Of a stretch of 8,358 bases of DNA, positions 1 to 5,672 are shown piece by piece (position 1 is the stretch's first letter; every line of letters starts with the position of its first letter). A model generated the notes under the pieces. It was not told where the DNA came from and searched no databases. It saw only the letters and a list, made by a program, of their open reading frames with translations. The translations under genes were made by a program, and so were the position numbers. Source of the DNA: Propionibacteriaceae bacterium (GTDB lineage Bacteria; Actinomycetota; Actinomycetes; Propionibacteriales; Propionibacteriaceae); assembly GCA_025923975.1 (NCBI GenBank), contig JAICEV010000137.1, positions 1-8,358 on the forward strand, in the 5' to 3' direction.

Positions 1-686
1 CAAGGATCGGGCTTCGTGTTTGGCGTCGCGGGTCTCTAACGTCGCCCGCTGCGCCAGATGCAACGCTTCAACCGGGGTTGGCGGTCGACCATGATCTTGC
101 TGGAATTGGATGGCCAGCTCACCGCGCCGGGTGTTGATGTGGGCACGGCGGGTCGACCAGCGTTGGTTCAGTCGGGGGTCAACACCGACGATCTCCTGGA
201 TCGGCCGCTTCGTCGGATCGGTGCCGGGCCGTTCCGCGAACCGCACCCCAGACTGTTGCGGAGATGCTGCTCGAGCGCGGTGTTGTAGGTCTCCGAGGCG
301 GCAACGTTGGCCTTGAACAGCACCCGGCCGTCGATGGACAGCCAGCGCCCGTCGAGGGTCTGCACCTTGTTGGCTACCGCGACATGGGTATGCAAATCCG
401 GGTCCCCGGCCCGGCTGTCGCGATGGGTGAATACGGCGGCGACCAGGCCGCGGACGTTGACCTGCCGGATCCCTTGCGGCCCGGTCCGGGTGTACAGCGC
501 ATGCTCCTCGATGAACGCCAAAGCGTCCTTGACCGCGGCCTGATGGGCCCGTTCAATCACAGCCGCCGCCGCCGGATCGGCCACCGCCCACAAGGTCGAC
601 ACCGACTTCACCGGCGAGAACGTCAAGTCATAGCCCGCCACCGTCTGGGTTCGCGGACGCGAGTCTTTCGCGAACAACCTGCGACT
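1..686 (-). pseudogene. MobF (TrwC/TraI-like) conjugative relaxase fragment, N-truncated and frameshifted
   Basis: This is the remnant of a relaxase that would nick and covalently hold plasmid DNA during conjugation. Reading leftward from about 683, the protein shows the relaxase-core stretch VAGYDLTFSPVKSVSTLWAV. It is followed by the metal-binding His triad in FTHRDSRAGDPDLHTHVAVA (His codons near 423-425, 390-392 and 384-386) and then by the conserved LDGRWLSIDGRVLF region. All of this matches the TrwC relaxase domain. The N-terminal part that should carry the catalytic tyrosine is missing: only a few codons (S-R-R-L/M-F-A-K) precede the core before a TGA at 687-689. At the G run 246-249 the frame breaks. 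One base over, the frame reads VRFAERPGTDPTKRP and stays open for 82 codons to the left edge, as the family would continue. The left end is cut by the window. The gene cannot make an active relaxase here. Identity is confident; whether the frameshift is a mutation or a sequencing error is open. Confidence 0.85.
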
Positions 687-829
687 TCAGGCGTCGTCGG
701 GTCGCTGCCGGATCCGGTGTGCAAGTCAAGTTCCCGGTCTCGCTGGTCGTTCTCGTGATCGCTCGGGTGCGTTGTACTAGCGGCCCAGCTGGCCAGCAGG
801 CGTTAGGCGGTCGGTTCGCGTTCGCACCG

Positions 830-858
830 CTCCCGGACCTCGATAACCCCGGGAGGTC
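830..858 (+). promoter_or_regulatory. Alternative hairpins covering the GGGAGG site
   Basis: CTCCCGG (830-836) pairs perfectly with CCGGGAG (849-855), leaving a 12-base loop. Alternatively, GACCTC (836-841) pairs with GAGGTC (853-858). The two stems share bases and cannot form together. Either would bury most of the GGGAGG ribosome binding site of the 21-codon frame. No T run follows, so this is not an intrinsic terminator. In GC-rich DNA such stems can arise by chance. Confidence 0.25.
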
Positions 859-861
859 ACC

Positions 862-927
862 GTGTCCACATCATCTGCCATCGAACTGGCCTCCGGTCTG
901 CTCAAGCCGATGCTCTGGATGGCGTGA
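862..927 (+). CDS. Possible 21-codon ORF (leader peptide or truncated gene start)
   Basis: A GTG at 862 follows the strong ribosome binding site GGGAGG (851-856) with a suitable spacing of five bases. It opens a frame of 21 codons, MSTSSAIELASGLLKPMLWM plus Ala, ending in TGA at 925-927. The hydrophobic second half looks like the start of a real protein, so this could be the 5' stump of a gene cut by rearrangement, or a small leader peptide ahead of the operon. The binding site lies in the 3' arms of two alternative hairpins. No family was recognised. The evidence is only the binding site and the frame, and a chance occurrence is quite possible. Confidence 0.25.
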   Translation: MSTSSAIELASGLLKPMLWMA

Positions 928-987
928 TCTACGCCCATCAAGTGCCTTCTGGTCGGCTTTTCAAGGCAAAAGATCTCCATTCAGTAC

Positions 988-1017
988 CTGACTTCTGCAT
1001 GAATCGTGCAGTTTAGT
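988..1017 (+). promoter_or_regulatory. Weak sigma-70-like promoter candidate for the operon
   Basis: CTGACT (988-993) is an approximate -35 box and TTTAGT (1012-1017) an approximate -10 box, each matching the consensus at four of six positions, with an 18-base spacer. The position fits a transcript that begins about 60 bases before the GTG at 1085. The 17-bp dyad at 995-1011 fills the spacer, an arrangement typical of a repressor-blocked promoter. No experimental or comparative support is available. Confidence 0.25.
995..1011. promoter_or_regulatory. 17-bp imperfect dyad, candidate operator
   Basis: The sequence CTGCATGAATCGTGCAG is a dyad around a central A. The outer arms CTGCA/TGCAG are perfect, the next pair mismatches, and the two innermost pairs match, so seven of eight positions are symmetric. 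It lies 73 bases before the first gene of a sugar operon, where a LacI-, GntR- or ROK-type regulator would bind. No regulator gene is in the window, so the binding protein is unknown. Confidence 0.3.
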
Positions 1018-1084
1018 TCGGCGGGTCAAGGGGTATCGAGCACCTGGGGACCCAGTGGCCCAGCTTCAAGGAAAAGGGGTCAGC

Positions 1085-1915
1085 GTGCAGCTTGGGTACC
1101 ATTCGATCACTTGGGGCGGTGTTGTGGGCCATCCGCAAGGCGTCACCAGTGCCAAAGATCTCTACTACCTGACCTACGGCTCGATGGAACAAGCCGTACG
1201 CGACATTGCTGCGGCTGGTTACACCGGCACCGAGATGTTCGACGGCAATCTTGCCGCGTACGCCGACCGTCCGGATGAGTTGCGCGGCCTACTGGCCGAG
1301 AACGGCGTCGAACTAGTCAGCGTCTACACCGGAGCCGGATTCGTCTATCCCGATGTTCTGCCTGACGAGTTGGATAAGGTGCGGCGAGCGTGCGAGCTCG
1401 CGGCCACCTTCGGCGCAGCACGACTCGTGGTTGGCGGCGGCGCCCGACGGGCCGCCGGCACCACTCCCGAGGACTATGACCGACTGGCCAGCGCCCTGGA
1501 CCAGGTCCACGAGCTCGCCCGCCAGCACGGACTCACGGCGTCGTACCACCCGCATCTCACCACGGTCGTCGAAAGTCCCGAAGAGCTCGAGCAGCTGCTG
1601 CCTCGTACTCAAATCGCCTTCTGCCCCGATACCGCTCATCTGGCTGCCGGTGGGGGCGATCCGGCGGCTCTCATCCGCCGCTACGGGGACCGCGTCGCTC
1701 ACGTACATCTGAAAGATGTGGCGCTCGATCCCGTCGAGTTCTTGCCGCTTGGTCAGGGCTCGCTGGATTTCCGCGACATTCTCTCCGCCGTCCGTGAGGC
1801 CGGCTACGACAGCTGGCTGATCGTTGAACTCGACGCCTATGCCGGCGATCCACTGGAGGCCGCCAAGATCAGCAAGGCCTACCTCGACCAACTTCTCACC
1901 ATCCAGGTCGCGTAG
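1085..1915 (+). CDS. Sugar phosphate isomerase/epimerase-like TIM-barrel protein (xylose isomerase-like)
   Basis: Cytoplasmic protein of 276 residues in the AP-endonuclease-2/xylose-isomerase-like TIM-barrel superfamily, which includes IolE, hydroxypyruvate isomerase and keto-sugar eliminases or epimerases. The start MQLGYHSITWGG is typical of the IolE-like branch. Likely metal-site residues are His155 (in SYHPH), Asp182 and His185 (in CPDTAHL), His208 (in HVHLKD) and Glu248 (in LIVELD). By comparison with tagatose-3-epimerase-type enzymes, His155 sits where a Glu usually does. The GTG at 1085 is chosen because AAGGGG (1074-1079) lies five bases before it and family homology begins there; an in-frame GTG at 1055 would add ten unlikely residues. 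First gene of the operon. Its probable role is isomerisation, dehydration or beta-elimination of a keto-sugar or cyclitol; the exact reaction cannot be read from sequence. Family confidence is high, substrate confidence low. Confidence 0.85.
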   Translation: MQLGYHSITWGGVVGHPQGVTSAKDLYYLTYGSMEQAVRDIAAAGYTGTEMFDGNLAAYADRPDELRGLLAENGVELVSVYTGAGFVYPDVLPDELDKVRRACELAATFGAARLVVGGGARRAAGTTPEDYDRLASALDQVHELARQHGLTASYHPHLTTVVESPEELEQLLPRTQIAFCPDTAHLAAGGGDPAALIRRYGDRVAHVHLKDVALDPVEFLPLGQGSLDFRDILSAVREAGYDSWLIVELDAYAGDPLEAAKISKAYLDQLLTIQVA

Positions 1916-1956
1916 CCAGGCAGTGAGCTACACCAGGACAAACGCGATATCCAACC

Positions 1957-1963
1957 AGGGAGG
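1957..1963 (+). promoter_or_regulatory. Ribosome binding site fixing a TTG start
   Basis: AGGGAGG lies five bases before the TTG at 1969. It supports that rare start codon, and the predicted signal peptide begins exactly there. Confidence 0.7.
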
Positions 1964-1968
1964 TTCCC

Positions 1969-3123
1969 TTGAGACGAACGCTCGCCCGAGTCAGCGTCGC
2001 CATCGTTGCCGCGGCGACCCTGGCCGGCTGTTACATCCCCGGCCAGACCACCACCGCCCCGCCCGATCAGGCGGCCGCCGAAAAGGCCGACCAGGCTTTG
2101 CAGGAGTTGCAGGGACAGGTGCTCAGCCAGGGCCCCAACGGTGAGGATCCCGCACCGGCCACGGCCGCTGACCTGACTCCTGACCAGATAGAACAGATCA
2201 AAGCAAAGAAGGCGAAGGCCGCCATCGTGATGCACTATGCCGGCAACGACTGGTCGACCGCCCAGGTGGCCGGACTCCGCTCCGAGTTCGAAAAGCTAGG
2301 CATCGAGGTTGTCGCGGTCACCGATGCCAACTTCAAGCCGGACAAACAGGTCTCTGACCTGGAGACCGTAATGAGCAAGAAGCCCAACATCATCGTCTCG
2401 CTACCGACCGATCCCGTCGCAACAGCCACCGCGTACAAAGCGGCGGCACAAGGCGGGGCAAAGCTCGTCTTCATGGACAACATCCCCAAGGGATTCAAAG
2501 CCGGCACAGACTACGTCTCGGCCGTGTCTGCCGACAACTACGGCAACGGCGTGGTATCTGCCCATCTGATGGCCAAGGCCCTCGGCGCCAAGGGCAAGAT
2601 CGGCCTGATCTTCCACGAGGCCGACTTCTTCGTCACCAGGCAGCGCTACGACGGCTTCAAGAAGACGATCCAAAGCGACTATCCAGAGATCCAAATAGTC
2701 GAAGAGCAAGGCATCGCCGGACCTGACTTCGCCGGCGACGCCCAAGGCGTTGCGAACGCGATGATCGCCAAGCATCCCGATATGGCCGGTCTCTGGGCAG
2801 TCTGGGACGTACCGGCTGAGGGTGTCATGGCCGCGGCTCGCGCTTCCGGCCGCGGTGATCTACGGATCGCGACCGAGGACCTGGGCAAGAACGTCGCTAT
2901 CGCGCTCGCGAAGGGTGAACTCGTCGTCGGGCTGGGCGCCCAGCTTCCCTACGACCAAGGCGTCACCGAGGCACGGCTCGGTGCCCTGGCGGTCCTCGGT
3001 GAGAAAACGCCGCCCTATGTCGCGCTGAGCGCACTGCCCGTGCAGCACGACAACGTCCTCGACGCCTGGAAGCAGGTCTACCACGAGGACCCGCCCGAGG
3101 ACCTCGTCAGCTCGTTCAAGTGA
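1969..3123 (+). CDS. Sugar ABC transporter substrate-binding lipoprotein (RbsB-like)
   Basis: Extracytoplasmic sugar-capture protein of a CUT2-type ABC importer, 384 residues. The N-terminus has basic residues, a short hydrophobic stretch and a lipobox TLAG before Cys21, so it should be anchored to the membrane by lipid. Residues 22-82 form an unusually long Ala/Gln/Asp/Pro-rich linker. The periplasmic-binding type 1 fold starts near KAAIVMHYAGNDW (83-95) and includes SLPTDPVATA, the hinge-like KLVFMDN, GKIGLIF and LWAVWD. Candidate ligand contacts by fold position are Trp95, Asp170, Arg224/Arg226, Asp280 and Gln330. It uses a TTG start 53 bases after the isomerase and is followed at once by the ATPase and permease genes. 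Binding proteins of this family take pentoses, hexoses, inositol or autoinducer-like sugars; the ligand here is unknown. Confidence 0.9.
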   Translation: MRRTLARVSVAIVAAATLAGCYIPGQTTTAPPDQAAAEKADQALQELQGQVLSQGPNGEDPAPATAADLTPDQIEQIKAKKAKAAIVMHYAGNDWSTAQVAGLRSEFEKLGIEVVAVTDANFKPDKQVSDLETVMSKKPNIIVSLPTDPVATATAYKAAAQGGAKLVFMDNIPKGFKAGTDYVSAVSADNYGNGVVSAHLMAKALGAKGKIGLIFHEADFFVTRQRYDGFKKTIQSDYPEIQIVEEQGIAGPDFAGDAQGVANAMIAKHPDMAGLWAVWDVPAEGVMAAARASGRGDLRIATEDLGKNVAIALAKGELVVGLGAQLPYDQGVTEARLGALAVLGEKTPPYVALSALPVQHDNVLDAWKQVYHEDPPEDLVSSFK

Positions 3124-3127
3124 GGAG
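3122..3127 (+). promoter_or_regulatory. Ribosome binding site deciding the ATPase start
   Basis: GAGGAG overlaps the stop codon of the binding-protein gene. It also overlaps the GTG at 3127, which therefore cannot use it, whereas the ATG at 3139 lies 11 bases downstream. This favours 3139 as the start of the ATPase. Confidence 0.6.
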
Positions 3128-3138
3128 TGATCGGCCCG

Positions 3139-4674
3139 ATGACAGATGTGAAAGCTGCCCCGGCTCCGGTCGACGAGACCGATGTGCCTGCAGTGGAAAT
3201 GCGAGGAATCTCCAAGGCCTTCGACAGCAACGTAGTCCTGACGGGCGTGGACTTCGAGGTCGCGCAAGGTGAGGTGCACGCTCTAGCTGGCGGCAATGGG
3301 GCCGGCAAGTCGACCCTCATGAAGATCCTGCAGGGTGTCTACACCAAAGATGCCGGCACCATCCGGATCAACGGGCGCGAGGTCAACTTCTCCTCCATCC
3401 ACGATGCCAAAGCGGCCGGTATCGGCATGGTGTTTCAGGAGTTCAGCCTGGTGCCCAGCCTTACGGTGGCGCAGAACATCTTCCTCACCACCGAGCCGCT
3501 CGGCCAGGGCATCTTCATCCGTGACGGTGAGGCCCGCGACAAGGCACGAGAGGTCTTCCAACAGATGGAGGTCGAGATCGATCCCGGAGCTCGGGTCAGT
3601 GATCTTGGCACGGCCTACTGGCAGCTGACCGAGATCGCCAAGGCCATGGCGCAAGACGCGCGGGTTCTGATCATGGACGAGCCCTCGGCCAGCCTGGCCA
3701 GGCACGAGGCCGAGCAACTGTTCGAGCTGGTTGCTCGGTTGAAGGCGCAAGGGATCTCGATCATCTACATCTCCCATCGGATGGAGGAGGTGTACCGCAT
3801 CGCCGATCGCATCACCATTCTCCGCGATGGCAGGAACCTGCTGACCGAGCGATTGAGCGACATCACTCCTGAACAGATCGTCGAGGGCATCGTCGGTGAG
3901 CAGATCGAGGGCCTGGCCTATCAAGAGCGCGACACGTCGGCGGAGCCGGATGTGCTCCTCGAGGCTGACGGGCTCACCTCGGGCTCGCGGGTGCAGAACG
4001 TCTCGTTCACGCTTCACCGAGGAGAGATCATCGGCCTGGCCGGCCTGATGGGGAGCGGTCGTACCGAGTTGGCGCGCTGCCTGTTCGGCATCGACAGGCT
4101 GGAGTCTGGGGAGATTCGAGTCCATGGCCAGCGCATCGACGTCTCGGATCCCCGCCAGGCCATCAAGGCGCACCTCGCGCTGATCCCCGAGGACCGGAGA
4201 GCCCAAGGCCTGGTCCTCGAGCACTCCGTACGCGACAATCTCTTGCTCCCTCTGCTCAAACAGATCCAACGAGGGCCGCTCCTCGACGACGGTGCCGGCA
4301 ACGAGCTCGCTGCCTCCCTCATCAAGCGGTTCGCCGTCAAGGTGGCCAATCCGGGGCGCCCCGTGCGCCTGCTATCGGGCGGGAACCAGCAGAAGGTCGT
4401 CATCGCCAAATGGCTCGGTACCGAGCCGGAGGTCTTGATCATGGATGAGCCGACCGCCGGTGTCGACATCGGCACCAAGACCGAGATCCTCACCATGATT
4501 CGCAATCTGGCCGAAGAGGGCAAAGCCGTCATCGTCATCTCGTCGGAGTACGCCGAACTGCTGGCCGTCAGCGACCGAGTCTTGATCTTGCGGGAGGGAA
4601 GCGTCCAGCAGGAACTGGCCCGCAACGACATCGCCGACGAAGAGTACCTGCAACACGCCGTCCAAGGAGTCTAA
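3139..4674 (+). CDS. Sugar ABC transporter ATP-binding protein, two NBDs (RbsA/MglA-like)
   Basis: ATPase of a CUT2 sugar importer, 511 residues, the usual length for RbsA/MglA proteins with two fused nucleotide-binding domains. NBD1 has Walker A GGNGAGKST (51-59, with Gly where Glu is usual in GENGAGKST), Q-loop Gln100, Walker B VLIMDE (176-181) and H-loop His213. Its signature motif is degenerate: LGTAYWQLTEIAKA (156-169) replaces the usual LSVGQQQ-type sequence. NBD2 has the degenerate Walker A GLMGSGRTE (302-310) normal for this family, a canonical signature LSGGNQQK (412-419), Walker B ending at Glu437, and Ser-Ser-Glu (468-470) in place of the H-loop His. The canonical Walker A and canonical signature lie on opposite domains, so one intact composite ATP site is expected. 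It sits 15 bases after the binding-protein gene and two bases before the permease, so the three are almost certainly co-translated. Confidence 0.93.
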   Translation: MTDVKAAPAPVDETDVPAVEMRGISKAFDSNVVLTGVDFEVAQGEVHALAGGNGAGKSTLMKILQGVYTKDAGTIRINGREVNFSSIHDAKAAGIGMVFQEFSLVPSLTVAQNIFLTTEPLGQGIFIRDGEARDKAREVFQQMEVEIDPGARVSDLGTAYWQLTEIAKAMAQDARVLIMDEPSASLARHEAEQLFELVARLKAQGISIIYISHRMEEVYRIADRITILRDGRNLLTERLSDITPEQIVEGIVGEQIEGLAYQERDTSAEPDVLLEADGLTSGSRVQNVSFTLHRGEIIGLAGLMGSGRTELARCLFGIDRLESGEIRVHGQRIDVSDPRQAIKAHLALIPEDRRAQGLVLEHSVRDNLLLPLLKQIQRGPLLDDGAGNELAASLIKRFAVKVANPGRPVRLLSGGNQQKVVIAKWLGTEPEVLIMDEPTAGVDIGTKTEILTMIRNLAEEGKAVIVISSEYAELLAVSDRVLILREGSVQQELARNDIADEEYLQHAVQGV

Positions 4675-4676
4675 CC

Positions 4677-5669
4677 GTGACCCAGACCACCAAACCCCCT
4701 GCGACCGGCGGCGCCGCTGTCGCGACAACCGAACGGCGTGGCTGGTTCCGCACGCTCGACTGGCGCCGTTACGTCATCTACATCGGCTTCGTCGTCGTCT
4801 TCATTTTCTTCGCAGTTCTGCTGGGCGATCAGGGCTTCCTGTCCCCCAACAACCTGCTGAACATCCTCCGGCAGTCCGCGACCATCACCATAATCGCCGT
4901 CGCCATGACATATGTGATCGCCTGCGCCGAGATCGATCTGAGCGTCGGCTCAGTCGCAGGTCTCGCCAGCGTGGTGACGGCCATGGCCGTGGCCAACTGG
5001 GGCGTCGTCCCTGGTGTTCTTGCCGGCCTGGCGGTCGGCGTCGTCGTGGGATCGATCAACGGTGCTCTGGTCGCCGGCCTCGGGATTCCGTCGTTCCTGG
5101 TGACTCTCGGCATGCTGGGCATCGCGGTCGGCACGGCCCAGTGGATCACCGACTCAGCACCACAGCCCATCTTGTCCTACGCCTACAACCTGGCCTTTGG
5201 CTCCGGCAACTTGGGCCCGTTCCCCGGCCTGGTTGTATGGATGGCGATCTTCGTCGCCGTCGGCGCGATCGTGCTGGCCAAGACTCGCTTCGGCCGGCAG
5301 GTGCTCGCCACCGGCGGCAACCGGATGGCCGCTGAATTCACTGGCATCAACACCAAGCGGATCAAGTTCGAGGTGCTGCTGATCTCCGGTGTCGTGGCCG
5401 CCTTCGCCGGCATGCTCTACGCCGGCCGGCTGCAGTCGGGCCGTTTCCAATGGGGAGCCGGGGACGAGCTTTCCGCCATCGCAGCTGTGATCCTGGGCGG
5501 CACTAGCCTCTTCGGTGGAGCCGGCTCGGTCATCGGCACGCTCTTCGGCGCCCTGCTCATCGCACTGATCAACAACGGCCTCATCCTGGCCGGCCTGGAC
5601 GCCAGCCAGCAGCAAGTGATTCGCGGAGCGATCATCATCCTCGCCGTCGCCCTGGCTCGCAAGAAGTAG
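4677..5669 (+). CDS. Sugar ABC transporter permease (RbsC-like)
   Basis: Membrane channel subunit of the importer, 330 residues, BPD_transp_2 family. A hydrophilic cytoplasmic N-terminus (1-30) is followed by about eight to ten hydrophobic segments, the first at about 32-50. Family landmarks are EIDLSVGSVAGL (85-96) and GIPSFLVTLG (136-145), both typical of RbsC-type permeases. The cytoplasmic coupling region includes GRQVLATGGNRMAAEFTGIN (206-225), and AVILGGTSLFGGAGSVIGT (270-288) lies further on. The protein ends soon after the last membrane segment with ALARKK. The start is GTG at 4677, with AAGGAG (4664-4669) inside the end of the ATPase gene seven bases upstream. Only one permease gene is present, so the channel is probably a homodimer as in RbsC. 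Confidence 0.93.
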   Translation: MTQTTKPPATGGAAVATTERRGWFRTLDWRRYVIYIGFVVVFIFFAVLLGDQGFLSPNNLLNILRQSATITIIAVAMTYVIACAEIDLSVGSVAGLASVVTAMAVANWGVVPGVLAGLAVGVVVGSINGALVAGLGIPSFLVTLGMLGIAVGTAQWITDSAPQPILSYAYNLAFGSGNLGPFPGLVVWMAIFVAVGAIVLAKTRFGRQVLATGGNRMAAEFTGINTKRIKFEVLLISGVVAAFAGMLYAGRLQSGRFQWGAGDELSAIAAVILGGTSLFGGAGSVIGTLFGALLIALINNGLILAGLDASQQQVIRGAIIILAVALARKK

Positions 5670-5672
5670 ACC

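Larger units (their letters stand above)
687..1084. other. Intergenic region between relaxase remnant and catabolic operon
   Basis: About 400 bases in which no frame on either strand gave a recognisable protein. The stretch just right of the relaxase break (690-780) does not continue the relaxase in any of the three minus frames. The region holds a possible 21-codon frame with a good ribosome binding site (862-927), overlapping hairpins around 830-858, a weak inverted repeat (943-948 with 963-968), a 17-bp dyad (995-1011) and a short dyad CTGGG/CCCAG (1044-1048 with 1051-1055). The promoter of the operon to the right must lie here or further left. No tRNA gene, insertion-sequence end or attachment site was recognised. 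Confidence 0.6.

Noticed and set aside
943..970. TGCCTT/AAGGCA inverted repeat as an intrinsic terminator
   Set aside because: Only six pairs with a 14-base loop, AT-containing stem and no T run after it on either strand.
777..980. Minus-strand 67-codon frame in the intergenic region
   Set aside because: No family, no convincing ribosome binding site, and composition like a random GC-rich frame.
1055..1084. Upstream in-frame GTG as start of the TIM-barrel gene
   Set aside because: Adds residues unlike the family N-terminus, and AAGGGG is placed for the GTG at 1085.
1313..1891. Minus-strand open frame opposite the TIM-barrel gene
   Set aside because: Shadow of a convincing plus-strand enzyme gene; no ribosome binding site or domain seen.
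1085..1915. C-glycoside deglycosidase catalytic subunit
   Set aside because: The fold is related, but those enzymes need a small beta-subunit encoded alongside and none is seen; the assignment would go beyond the evidence.
3127..3138. GTG at 3127 as start of the ABC ATPase
   Set aside because: It overlaps the GAGGAG ribosome binding site itself; the ATG at 3139 fits the site.
3283..4269. Long open frame on the minus strand opposite the ABC ATPase
   Set aside because: The plus strand encodes a full set of ABC motifs in frame; the antisense frame is a by-product of GC-rich codon usage and has no recognisable domain.
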